Notes: generated from the letters alone by a model not told the origin. 10,036 nt of DNA from JAAYCO01 sp964632015 (GCA_964632015.1 CAZWAT010000102.1:1-10036), one strand, 5' to 3'. Shown: positions 1-6,843, numbered from the stretch's first letter. Made by a program: numbers and translations.

Positions 1-741
1 CGCAGGCTTGAACCCGAACTTGTCTATGTATTGACCCCTGCCGAGTCCCCAGGCTTCGTCCAGGCCGATGTGCATGCGCCGACTCTTGAACGCCTTCGAC
101 CAAAAATCCAGCATCTTGTCGATAAGCTCGTAGGTTTTGGGCTCGTTGACAAGTGCGACGTTTGGCATGTCCCTGATGTCATGGTATGCCGACCACCGCA
201 GTATCTGTTCGAGATGCCCCAGCGTCTGGAAACACGATATCATCTCGATACCCAGCGAATCGGCGTATGCGTCTATTTCCTGAAGTTCCGCAAGGGTGTA
301 TCGCCCCCGCTGGTATCCAAAGTACGGCTCGCCTTCGAGCTCGTGGGGGGCTTAGGTATATCGCATCGCCATGTTGTACCCCATCAGGGCCAGGCGTCTT
401 AACCACTTTTTGAAGTGCTCGACCTTCATCACGGCGTTGCGGGAGCAATCAAGCATGATGCCCAGGGTTTCAAACGGCATCTGCTCGACGCGTGTCTTGG
501 AGTCCTCGATTAGCCCCCCCAGAAGGTTTCCGATGGCCCGCGCTGCCTGCGTCTTGTTTGCATAGCGGATGGTCGCTTCTGACCCATCAAGCGACGTTTG
601 CCCGCCCTCCTGTGCGGACACCCGCTTAAAATTCAGCTTGATAGCCTTGGTCGATGCGGAGGAAATCGGGTATTCCTCGCCAAGCGTTTCAAGCAGGCTG
701 TGCAGTTCCTCTGGCGTGCTGTCTTTACTCCAGGCAAGCAT
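1..741 (-). pseudogene. GH20-type beta-N-acetylhexosaminidase, 5' part, interrupted by an in-frame stop; runs off left edge
   Basis: The ATG at 741 has a GGAG Shine-Dalgarno 9 nt upstream. Codons 1-129 give an N-terminal alpha/beta domain and the start of a family-20 glycosidase barrel (GIMLDCSRN, then ALMGYNMAMRYT). Codon 130 is TAA (354-352). The same frame then stays open for 117 codons to the window edge and reads as the continuation of the barrel: ELEGEPYFGYQRGRYT, FQTLGHLEQILRW, and MHIGLDEAWGLGRG, which carries the Asp-Glu pair expected of GH20 catalysis. The family normally has a Glu-Asp-Thr-Tyr-like stretch where this copy reads stop-Ala-Pro-His, so the stop looks like a point change in a once intact gene, not a frameshift. 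The enzyme would remove terminal N-acetylhexosamines from glycans. If the TAA is real the product lacks its active site; a base-call error is the main alternative. GH20 assignment is confident; pseudogene status is not. Confidence 0.75.
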
Positions 742-766
742 GTAACAAACTCCATTTTATTAGTCA

Positions 767-794
767 GGTGTAAAACAACTCGACCTTTTACCCC
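767..794. promoter_or_regulatory. Inverted repeat in the leader of the glycosidase gene, possible operator
   Basis: The arms GGTGTAAAA (767-775) and TTTTACCCC (786-794) pair at 8 of 9 positions across a 10-nt spacer. The dyad lies 26 nt upstream of the minus-strand glycosidase start, where a sugar-responsive repressor would be expected to bind. It could also be a leader hairpin. No regulator is recognisable nearby. Confidence 0.3.
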
Positions 795-851
795 TCTGGG
801 CTGGCAAAAGCAACGCATTGTCAAGCATTTTGGTACTATTATATTCTGCGC

Positions 852-880
852 TTGAATATGAAGGCGCTGCGCGTGATAAT
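852..880 (+). promoter_or_regulatory. Candidate sigma-70 promoter for the two small plus-strand genes
   Basis: TTGAAT (852-857) and GATAAT (875-880) are separated by 17 nt. This would start transcription near 887 and give a leader of about 35 nt before the ATG at 922. A second candidate just upstream is TTGTCA (818-823) with TATATT (840-845) at 16-nt spacing. Either could serve; both are read from consensus only. Confidence 0.4.
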
Positions 881-921
881 ATAGCTTCTGATTATTGTCA
901 ACATCGTGCAGGAGTTGGGGC

Positions 922-1170
922 ATGGATATAGAGAAAAATTACGTCCCATCCAAGGCGCCTGAATCGGCCCGATCGGCCGAGGAAAAGCTGGCTATTTCAC
1001 TTGGCACTACCAAGCGTGAACTAGCCCATGCCGAGTGTTTTGATGATGAACAGCGGGCGGAGGTATACACAATCCTCGAAACCCTTGAATCGGACGGTAA
1101 TGCGCATATGCGAATCGTGGGGCAATGGATCGGGCGGGACACTCACCTGGAGCAAACCCCAGATGCTTGA
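922..1170 (+). CDS. Small hypothetical protein, 82 aa, mostly helical
   Basis: The start at 922 was chosen because GGAG (911-914) sits 7 nt upstream; an in-frame ATG at 895 has no such site. I do not recognise the family. The first 20 residues are polar and probably disordered. Residues 31-70 are charged and helix-forming, including KRELAHAECFDDEQRAEVY and a segment with His62 and Trp69. There is no signal peptide or membrane segment, so it is expected to be cytoplasmic. Its stop overlaps the start of the next gene by 8 nt, so the two are probably translationally coupled and act together. The stretch AEVY followed by a Leu/Glu-rich helix recurs in the next protein, which may point to a shared fold. 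Confidence 0.6.
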   Translation: MDIEKNYVPSKAPESARSAEEKLAISLGTTKRELAHAECFDDEQRAEVYTILETLESDGNAHMRIVGQWIGRDTHLEQTPDA

Positions 1171-1354
1171 AAAATCCATCCTCAGAGAGCGCTTCCAGTC
1201 GCTTCTCGAACAGCAGCGTAAGGCGGCTGAGGTTTATGAAGACCTGGCCAGCAAATCAGACGATCCCAACCTCAAACGTCAGGCGATTCAGATTCATCGC
1301 GAGAAACAACGACACATCAGGTTGACCGAACGCCTGATAGAAATCGTGAACTGA
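1163..1354 (+). CDS. Small hypothetical helical protein, 63 aa, coupled to the preceding gene
   Basis: The ATG at 1163 lies inside the end of the upstream gene (shared bases 1163-1170), with GGAG (1149-1152) 10 nt upstream. The product is almost entirely two amphipathic helices joined at DDPNLK (33-38). The pattern of helix, Asp-Pro turn and helix, with Tyr25, His45, Glu47 and His51, loosely recalls half of a ferritin-like bundle of the two-helix encapsulin-ferritin type. The usual Glu-x-x-His metal spacing is not kept (Glu47 and His51 are four apart), so metal binding is doubtful. A coiled-coil dimer or a partner for the 82-aa protein is equally possible. Function unknown. Confidence 0.55.
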   Translation: MLEKSILRERFQSLLEQQRKAAEVYEDLASKSDDPNLKRQAIQIHREKQRHIRLTERLIEIVN

Positions 1355-1363
1355 CACCAACTC

Positions 1364-1392
1364 TTGCGCAAATCCATCCGGCAATGTAGAAT
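1364..1392 (+). promoter_or_regulatory. Possible promoter giving a near-leaderless nth transcript
   Basis: TAGAAT (1387-1392) matches the -10 consensus at 5 of 6 positions, and TTGCGC (1364-1369) lies 17 nt upstream with a poor -35 match. The -10 ends only 8 nt before the nth ATG. No Shine-Dalgarno is visible in front of nth, which fits a very short or absent leader. Weak evidence. Confidence 0.25.
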
Positions 1393-1400
1393 GCATCATC

Positions 1401-2054
1401 ATGAAAAAGCCTGGTAAAGCGCGCGGACAGAAACAAGCAGACGAGATTTTTGCTATCCTCCGAAAGACCTATCCCAAGGTCAGATCGGCCCTGAATTTCA
1501 GCAATCCGCTGGAACTGCTGGTGGCGACAATCCTTTCGGCCCAGACCACCGACAAGGGCGTTAACGAGGTGACTGCGACCCTTTTCAAAAAATACAGAAC
1601 CATCGACGACTACGTGAACGCCGACCCTTCCGAGTTCGAACAAGACATCCGCCCCACCGGGTTCTATCGAAACAAGACGCGATCGGTGCTCGGCGCGTGC
1701 AAGAAGATAAAGCACGACTTCGGCGGAAAAGTGCCTGACACTATGAACGACCTGCTTTCACTCAGTGGAGTCGCGCGCAAAACGGCCAATGTCGTACTCG
1801 GAAACGCCTTCGGCAAGAACGAGGGCATCACGGTCGATAGACACGTGCTGAGGGTCGCCGGCAGAGTTGGTCTGACCAGCAGCGACAAGCCCAACATCGT
1901 CGAACAGGACCTCATGGCCCTTACCCCGCAAGACGACTGGACAAACGTATCGCACAGGCTCGTAATCCTGGGTCGGAACATCTGCACCGCCAGAAAGCCA
2001 AAATGCGAAGACTGCCCGCTCAACAAGCTCTGTCCGTCGGCATTCAAAGTGTGA
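1401..2054 (+). CDS. nth: Endonuclease III, DNA glycosylase/AP lyase
   Basis: This base-excision repair enzyme removes oxidised pyrimidines (thymine glycol and similar) from DNA and nicks the abasic site by beta-elimination. At 217 aa it has the normal bacterial length. The helix-hairpin-helix is SGVARKTANVVLG (122-134), containing the catalytic Lys127, and Asp146 follows in ITVDRHV. The 4Fe-4S loop is complete with Cys195, Cys202, Cys205 and Cys211 in the spacing C-x6-C-x2-C-x5-C. The hairpin usually reads Leu-Pro-Gly; here it is Leu-Ser-Gly (121-123), a mild oddity. The start is the only ATG ahead of the conserved core that fits; no strong ribosome site precedes it. It is 46 nt downstream of the 63-aa gene and 78 nt upstream of thyA, so co-transcription with either is possible. 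Confidence 0.96.
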   Translation: MKKPGKARGQKQADEIFAILRKTYPKVRSALNFSNPLELLVATILSAQTTDKGVNEVTATLFKKYRTIDDYVNADPSEFEQDIRPTGFYRNKTRSVLGACKKIKHDFGGKVPDTMNDLLSLSGVARKTANVVLGNAFGKNEGITVDRHVLRVAGRVGLTSSDKPNIVEQDLMALTPQDDWTNVSHRLVILGRNICTARKPKCEDCPLNKLCPSAFKV

Positions 2055-2072
2055 TGCCCATCTGAAGCTTGA

Positions 2073-2094
2073 CTACCGTCGATGGGGTCGGTAG
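2073..2094 (+). repeat. Small inverted repeat between nth and thyA
   Basis: CTACCG (2073-2078) and CGGTAG (2089-2094) form a perfect 6-bp stem with a 10-nt loop, 18 nt after the nth stop. It is followed by GTTGTCGTCATT, not a clean T-run, so it would be a poor terminator. It may protect or modestly attenuate the transcript. Confidence 0.25.
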
Positions 2095-2132
2095 GTTGTC
2101 GTCATTCTGACTCAAGCGCATGGAGGCGCCAC

Positions 2133-2963
2133 ATGAAATCCATACACATCGTTGAGCCAACCCTGCCCCTCGCCTGGGAAAAGGCGGTTGTGGAGTGCTG
2201 GAACGTTGGCGAAAGCTTTCCCACCGAATACGATCGCCCCGGAGACGCCAACAGTAGAGACGTCACGGCGATTATCCATGTTACCACCCCGTTTGCCGAA
2301 CCGCGGATTCACCGGGCGTTTCCGGGCGGGCTCGACGATCTCGAGAAATACCGCTGCGAAGCCCTCTACGGCGTGCACGACCATTGGATCGACCCCGCTG
2401 CCGGAAAGTGGGAATATACCTACCATCAACGGCTGAGGAATTATGAGATTCCGTCGCTGGGGCTTTTCGACCAGCTCGACGCGATCGTTCGCAAGCTCAA
2501 GGAGGTTCCCTACACCCGTCGGGCACAGGCGGTGACTTGGCAGGTGTGGAATGACATGGAGATTTCCGACCCGGCGTGCCTTCAAAGACTGTGGTTCAGG
2601 ATCTCAGATGGAAAACTGCACCTCAACGCCCACATGCGGTCGAATGACGCATACAAAGCAGCATTCATGAACATGTTTGCCTTCACCGAACTACAGGCGA
2701 TGCTTGCTCGCGAAATAGGCGTCGAACCTGGCGAATACATGCACATCGCCGATTCGTTCCACATCTATGGCAGCTACTTCGACGAATTCGAGGGTTTTCT
2801 GCAATCCGTCAGCACCCGCAGCGTGGAAGATCGCGTTTACACAACCGATTTCGCACGCGACTTCTTCATCGACGGCTGCGATGCGCTTCTTGCCGAACAA
2901 GACATGCCACAGGACAAAAAAGATATCGTCCTCGCCAGACGAGAAGAACTCCTGGCGAAATAA
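2133..2963 (+). CDS. thyA: Thymidylate synthase, divergent ThyA family
   Basis: It methylates dUMP to dTMP using methylene-tetrahydrofolate, the last step of de novo dTMP synthesis, in the cytoplasm. The start at 2133 has GGAGG (2122-2126) 6 nt upstream and replaces a longer reading from 2082. In 276 aa, the E. coli ThyA active-site residues can be placed at identical spacing: Arg129-Arg130 (R126-R127), nucleophile Cys149 (C146), Arg169-Ser170 (R166-S167), Asp172 (D169), Asn180 (N177), His210 (H207) and Tyr212 (Y209). Asn180 indicates dUMP as substrate; dCMP hydroxymethylases carry Asp there. Around these residues the sequence is far from ordinary ThyA: Pro-Cys-His becomes Pro-Ala-Cys-Leu, the first 80 residues do not follow the usual pattern, and the C-terminus extends in a charged helix. 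I could not place the catalytic N-terminal Glu. A deoxynucleotide role is supported by nrdJ next downstream. Confidence 0.88.
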   Translation: MKSIHIVEPTLPLAWEKAVVECWNVGESFPTEYDRPGDANSRDVTAIIHVTTPFAEPRIHRAFPGGLDDLEKYRCEALYGVHDHWIDPAAGKWEYTYHQRLRNYEIPSLGLFDQLDAIVRKLKEVPYTRRAQAVTWQVWNDMEISDPACLQRLWFRISDGKLHLNAHMRSNDAYKAAFMNMFAFTELQAMLAREIGVEPGEYMHIADSFHIYGSYFDEFEGFLQSVSTRSVEDRVYTTDFARDFFIDGCDALLAEQDMPQDKKDIVLARREELLAK

Positions 2964-3007
2964 CGTTTGTTTTGTCATAACATCTTAATATCGCATGAGT
3001 TATCTCA

Positions 3008-3038
3008 GTCGCCCAAGTGACGGATTTTTTGATTTTTT
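3008..3038 (+). terminator. Rho-independent terminator after thyA
   Basis: GTCGC (3008-3012) pairs with GTGAC (3017-3021), including one G-U, over a CCAA tetraloop. Two T6 tracts follow (3025-3030 and 3033-3038). It lies 45 nt after the thyA stop and separates thyA from the nrdJ leader. Confidence 0.6.
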
Positions 3039-3153
3039 GTTGTCATCCAGCCTGCGCGAGAGATGATGTTCGTATTTCGTACGGGTGTTGATTGATGTTG
3101 GCACTTGTTTTTCGCGTCACTCAAACCCTAAGCTGACAATAACTTAAGAAAAA

Positions 3154-3169
3154 TAACTATATTTGGGCG
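3154..3169. promoter_or_regulatory. NrdR-box-like site overlapping a candidate nrdJ -10
   Basis: The core CTATATTTGG (3157-3166) matches the NrdR core consensus CwAtATaTwG at 8 of 10 positions. It contains TATATT (3158-3163), which could be a -10 with CTGACA (3133-3138) as a 19-nt-spaced -35. It is separated from the palindrome at 3186-3202 by 16 nt, the kind of spacing seen in paired NrdR boxes. NrdR represses ribonucleotide reductase genes in many bacteria. This is a consensus match by eye. Confidence 0.35.
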
Positions 3170-3177
3170 TTTTTCTA

Positions 3178-3206
3178 TTGAGGCATACCACAGGTTGTGG
3201 TAATCT
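3178..3206 (+). promoter_or_regulatory. Palindromic operator within a candidate nrdJ promoter
   Basis: TACCACA (3186-3192), GGT and TGTGGTA (3196-3202) make a perfect 17-bp palindrome. It fills the gap between TTGAGG (3178-3183) and TAATCT (3201-3206), which are 17 nt apart and preceded by a TGn extended -10. A protein bound here would block RNA polymerase. The start codon of nrdJ is about 150 nt downstream. The palindrome itself is certain; its role and regulator (NrdR or other) are inferred. Confidence 0.45.
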
Positions 3207-3239
3207 AAAAATCCAAGTTGAAGCCACCTGGACGACTTC

Positions 3240-3419
3240 ATGTCCGCGAGCTGGCAGAAGCGGCATCGCATTTTAAGTGTTGTATTTGCATTGAGTTGCA
3301 GCTTGGGGTTGTGTTACGCGCATTTGGGAACGTTTGAAGGTTTTGGAGAGCTATATGTCGTCGGAAGCTCAAGCAACTACAGAATCTGTGATCACGGGCA
3401 TTTCTTCTTCCGGCGCTGA
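3240..3419 (+). CDS. Possible small secreted or leader peptide overlapping the nrdJ start
   Basis: An ATG at 3240 opens a 59-codon frame ending at TGA 3417-3419, in a different frame from nrdJ and overlapping its first 65 nt. The first 27 residues look like a signal peptide: a basic start (QKRHR, 6-10), a hydrophobic run ILSVVFALSCSLGLC (11-25) and a possible cleavage after Tyr-Ala. The remainder resembles nothing I know. Only a weak GGA lies upstream (3230-3232). It could be a leader peptide affecting nrdJ translation, a remnant of a lost secreted protein, or chance. Confidence 0.25.
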   Translation: MSASWQKRHRILSVVFALSCSLGLCYAHLGTFEGFGELYVVGSSSNYRICDHGHFFFRR

Positions 3420-6357
3420 AGACGGACTGGTTGTCAACCAGGTCTTCTCATCATCGGCGGAGCATCCTTTCGATCAGGTTACCTGGGAGAAACGCTCGGC
3501 AAAGATCAGTGGTGACAAGGGCGCTGTCATTTTTGAGCAGACAGACGTTGAAGTACCCGCCAACTGGTCTCAGCTTGCTACCAATGTGGTGGTAAGCAAA
3601 TACTTTTATGGTGAAAAGGGCAGCCCCGAGCGGGAACATTCTGTTCGCCAGTTGATAGACCGCGTCTGCAGAACTATTGCCGACTGGGGCAAGCAGGACG
3701 GGATCTTCGCAAGCGACGAAGACGCCGAGACATTCTACCGCGAGCTTTGCTGGTTATGCGTGAACCAGTACGGAAGCTTCAATTCGCCGGCATGGTTCAA
3801 CGTCGGGCTTTTTCATTACCACGGTGTCGAGGGTTCGGAGGGCAACTATCACTGGGACGCCCAGCAGAACGCCCCTGTCCGCACCAAGCGCGGATACGAA
3901 TACCCCCAGTCATCGGCGTGCTTCATTCAGTCGGTGGATGACACGATAGAGGACATCATGCGCCTGGCGACTGCCGAGGCGATGCTCTTCAAGTATGGTT
4001 CGGGCACGGGAACGGATCTTTCGACCCTTCGCAGCAGCAGGGAGAAACTATCGGGCGGCGGGACCCCGTCAGGACCATTGAGTTTCATGCGGGTATACGA
4101 CCAGGTTGCCTCCGTCATCAAGAGTGGCGGAAAGACGCGTCGGGCCGCCAAAATGCAGAGCCTCCGTTGCGACCACCCAGACATCAAGGAATTCATCGTC
4201 GCCAAGATGACCGAAGAGCGCAAGGCGTGGGCGCTCATCGAGCAGGGATACGACGGCTCGTTCAACGGCGACGCGTACAGTTCGGTGATGTTCCAGAACT
4301 CGAATTTCTCTGTGCGTCTGACCGACGATTTCATGAAGGCCGCCATTGACAAAGGTGACTGGCAGACCTATTCGGTAACAAGCAAAGAACCCATCGAAAA
4401 GTACAACGCCGGCGAGTTGCTGCATCTGATCGCCGAGGGTACGCACATCTGTGGCGATCCGGGCGTGCAATATCACACCACGATCAATCGTTGGCACACC
4501 TGCCCCAACAGCGGCGAAATTTGCGCGTCGAACCCGTGCAGCGAATACATGTTCGTAAACGATTCCGCCTGCAACCTGGCAAGCCTGAACCTTATGAAAT
4601 TCCGGCGAGCCGACGGAACGATCGACGTCCATCGTCTCAGCTCCGCGGCCAGGACATTCATAATCGCCCAGGAAATTCTGGTCGATCATTCAAGCTACCC
4701 CAGTGATCGCATCTGCCGCAACAGCCACGACTTCAGGCCTCTTGGTCTTGGATACGCCAACCTTGGCGCGTTCCTGATGTCGGTGGGTCTACCCTACGAC
4801 AGCGACGGTGGGCGGGCACTTGCCGCAGCCCTGACGGCGATCGTGACCGCAAGCGCTTATACCACAAGCGCCGCAATTGCCAGCAGAGTCGGAACATTCC
4901 CGCAGTTCTACCGAAATCGTCAGGCGATGCTCAACGTCATCGACATGCACCGCAAGGCGGTATCGGAAATTCCCACCGAGCTTTGCCCACCGGACTTGCT
5001 CGCTGCCGCCAAAACGCTCTGGGATCGAGCCTACGCGGGAGGCGAGAAGTTCGGCTTCCGCAACGCGCAGGTCTCGGTGCTTGCGCCGACGGGAACAATC
5101 GGCTTCATGATGGACTGCGACACGACGGGCGTCGAGCCCGACATCGCCCTGGTGAAGTACAAGCAGCTTGCCGGTGGCGGGATGTTCAAGATGGTCAACG
5201 GCACGGTTCCGATGGCGTTGGAACACCTTGGATACTCCAAGGACGAGATTTCCCAGATCATCGAATACATCGACACCAACGATACCATAGAAGACGCCCC
5301 CGGCCTGAAGGAAGAACACCTTCCGGTCTTCGACTGCGCTTTCAGGCCTCAGAATGGAACCAGAAGCATTCATTACATGGGACACATCAGGATGATGGCG
5401 TCGGTTCAGCCTTTCATCAGCGGGGCGATTTCCAAGACCGTCAACGTGCCCAAAGAAACAAGCATCGAAGAAATCAGCAAGATCTACGTCGAGGGTTGGA
5501 AGCTTGGTCTCAAGGCGATTGCGGTCTACCGCGATGGGTCAAAGCGCACCCAGCCTCTAAACGTCAACAATGGCAAGGCGCAGGGAAAGAAGCCAAAGGC
5601 TTCGCAGGACACGATTTCCGCCGCCACCGCTGACGCTCTTCGCAAGCCCTACCGCCACAGGCTTCCGGCGACCAGGCCTTCGATCACCCACAAGTTCGAA
5701 GTCGCCAATCACGAAGGTTATCTCAATGTGGGCCTGTTCGAGGAGGGCACACCCGGCGAGCTATTCATAACAATGTCCAAGGAGGGCTCGACCGTGGGCG
5801 GCATGATGGACGCTTTCGCCACCGCCATCAGCCTGTGCCTTCAGTACGGCGTGCCCATCGACGCATTGGTGAAGAAGTTCACGCACCAGCGTTTCGAGCC
5901 CAGCGGCATGACGTCCAACAGGGACATACCCTTCGCCAAGAGCATTGTGGACTATATCTTCCGCTGGATGGGATTGACTTTCATCGAGGAGTACCGCAAG
6001 GCGAATCTCCCCGGAGGAAGCGATTCCACACCCGCCATCAAGGCAGCGCCCGAGGCCGTCAAGGATGATAGATCCTCGGATAAAAGCGCCGACGTCGCCG
6101 GCAAGGACAGCTCAGGGACGTTCGGCGCGCTTTTAAGCCAGAGTGCCTACTCGACAGACGGTTCGAACGGAGGACAAAAGGCCCCAGTGTCGGTAGCATC
6201 GGCTAACAAGACTTCCAGACGCAGCAGAGTCGACCGTCTTCAGACATGGAATTCGCAGGAAGATGCCCCTCCATGCCTCGAATGCGGCTCGATCATGATT
6301 CGAAACGGAAGCTGCTATAAGTGCGCCAACTGCGGTTCAACCTCAGGTTGTAGTTGA
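3355..6357 (+). CDS. nrdJ: Adenosylcobalamin-dependent ribonucleotide reductase, class II
   Basis: It reduces ribonucleotides to deoxyribonucleotides with a thiyl radical generated from adenosylcobalamin; no oxygen or second subunit is needed. The start at 3355 has GGAG (3345-3348) 6 nt upstream; the earlier TTG at 3334 has no such site. In 1000 aa the active site is complete: redox pair Cys189 (SSACF) and Cys406 (SACNLASLN), radical Cys395 with Asn393 and Glu397 in NPCSEYMF. The 11-residue gap from Cys395 to Cys406 equals that in the Thermotoga enzyme. LAPTGTIGFMMDC (576-588) is the conserved barrel segment. Residues about 775-880 are a TSCPD domain, 885-965 a Ser/Ala/Lys-rich linker, and 974-999 a zinc ribbon with Cys974, 977, 987, 990, 993 and 999 that would re-reduce the active site. 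No N-terminal ATP-cone is apparent, so overall-activity control by dATP is not expected. Confidence 0.97.
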   Translation: MSSEAQATTESVITGISSSGAEDGLVVNQVFSSSAEHPFDQVTWEKRSAKISGDKGAVIFEQTDVEVPANWSQLATNVVVSKYFYGEKGSPEREHSVRQLIDRVCRTIADWGKQDGIFASDEDAETFYRELCWLCVNQYGSFNSPAWFNVGLFHYHGVEGSEGNYHWDAQQNAPVRTKRGYEYPQSSACFIQSVDDTIEDIMRLATAEAMLFKYGSGTGTDLSTLRSSREKLSGGGTPSGPLSFMRVYDQVASVIKSGGKTRRAAKMQSLRCDHPDIKEFIVAKMTEERKAWALIEQGYDGSFNGDAYSSVMFQNSNFSVRLTDDFMKAAIDKGDWQTYSVTSKEPIEKYNAGELLHLIAEGTHICGDPGVQYHTTINRWHTCPNSGEICASNPCSEYMFVNDSACNLASLNLMKFRRADGTIDVHRLSSAARTFIIAQEILVDHSSYPSDRICRNSHDFRPLGLGYANLGAFLMSVGLPYDSDGGRALAAALTAIVTASAYTTSAAIASRVGTFPQFYRNRQAMLNVIDMHRKAVSEIPTELCPPDLLAAAKTLWDRAYAGGEKFGFRNAQVSVLAPTGTIGFMMDCDTTGVEPDIALVKYKQLAGGGMFKMVNGTVPMALEHLGYSKDEISQIIEYIDTNDTIEDAPGLKEEHLPVFDCAFRPQNGTRSIHYMGHIRMMASVQPFISGAISKTVNVPKETSIEEISKIYVEGWKLGLKAIAVYRDGSKRTQPLNVNNGKAQGKKPKASQDTISAATADALRKPYRHRLPATRPSITHKFEVANHEGYLNVGLFEEGTPGELFITMSKEGSTVGGMMDAFATAISLCLQYGVPIDALVKKFTHQRFEPSGMTSNRDIPFAKSIVDYIFRWMGLTFIEEYRKANLPGGSDSTPAIKAAPEAVKDDRSSDKSADVAGKDSSGTFGALLSQSAYSTDGSNGGQKAPVSVASANKTSRRSRVDRLQTWNSQEDAPPCLECGSIMIRNGSCYKCANCGSTSGCS

Positions 6358-6359
6358 AA

Positions 6360-6590
6360 CTGGGCAATGTCCGCCAAGTGTAGAGCATGGCAAAAGCAAA
6401 GCAGTAGTGAAGCAGAGGCCGTTGTCGTTGCCCAGATTGCATTGAGCGCCATGGAAGGCGCTTGTCTTTCCGGGAGCGGAGCTCCCCGTTGCGGCGTCGG
6501 GTTGCATCGTGACCGACTCATCGACGGTCGGCCTGGTGCCGGACGTTATGCTGATCATGACGGGATGACGAAGCGATACCGTCATTCCGG
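6360..6590 (+). other. GC-rich run of inverted repeats directly downstream of nrdJ
   Basis: Five stems occur in 230 nt. (a) CTGGGCAATG (6360-6369) with CGTTGCCCAG (6426-6435), 10 bp with one G-U, enclosing 56 nt. (b) AGCGCC (6445-6450) with GGCGCT (6457-6462), followed by TGTCTTTCC. (c) GGGAGC (6472-6477) with GCTCCC (6481-6486). (d) CCGAC (6513-6517) with GTCGG (6527-6531). (e) GGATGACG (6563-6570) with CGTCATTCC (6580-6588), one bulge. Stem (b) is the best candidate for an nrdJ terminator but its T-run is poor. The series may be an nrdJ 3' UTR or a structured RNA. No tmRNA, RNase P or SRP RNA signature was seen on either strand. Confidence 0.35.
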
Positions 6591-6815
6591 CGATTTGACA
6601 AGGCAGCCCGAAAATGAGGCAGCTTGGTCAGGCATCTTGTTTCGCAGCATCCCCGGGGCTCATAGAGCACCTTACAAAAGAGTCCCCTCGCGTATCAACA
6701 AGCCTGCAAAGTAAGCAAAATTTCCCCGGTATTGACTATTTTAAGGTCTGCTTTTTACCTAAGAAAAGCCCCCGCGCAAAACAAGTATATCAAGAGCGAA
6801 TTATTCCGCTAAAGA
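6591..6815. other. Intergenic stretch with no recognised gene
   Basis: I see no gene with a ribosome site and no recognisable protein similarity here. Base composition shifts from GC-rich to AT-rich near 6710. TTGACT (6734-6739) resembles a -35 but has no adequate -10 partner. Confidence 0.5.
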
Positions 6816-6843
6816 TTGAAAAGCAAAAGTTCCGAAATATAAT
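6816..6843 (+). promoter_or_regulatory. Strong sigma-70-type promoter of the small-RNA candidate
   Basis: TTGAAA (6816-6821, 5 of 6 consensus) and TATAAT (6838-6843, 6 of 6) are separated by 16 nt in an AT-rich stretch. Initiation would fall near 6850. No protein gene with a ribosome site follows on this strand, so the promoter needs a non-coding transcript to explain it. Confidence 0.65.

Noticed and set aside
2082..2132. Upstream ATG extending thyA by 17 codons
   Set aside because: It lacks a ribosome site, while the ATG at 2133 has GGAGG at 6-nt spacing.
3221..3260. Possible cobalamin riboswitch ahead of nrdJ (AGCCACC and a B12-box-like GTCCGCGAGCTGGC)
   Set aside because: The match to the B12 box is poor, the two elements are only about 20 nt apart and the remaining stems are missing.
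3334..3354. TTG start adding 7 residues to NrdJ
   Set aside because: GGAG is ideally placed for the ATG at 3355 and lies inside the extension.
4069..5633. Long open frames of about 200 codons overlapping nrdJ on both strands
   Set aside because: They are shadows of the nrdJ reading frame, without ribosome sites or recognisable products.
6367..6714. 115-codon open frame starting just after nrdJ
   Set aside because: It has no ribosome site, no recognisable domain, an Arg/Ser/Gly-rich composition typical of chance frames, and it spans the run of hairpins.
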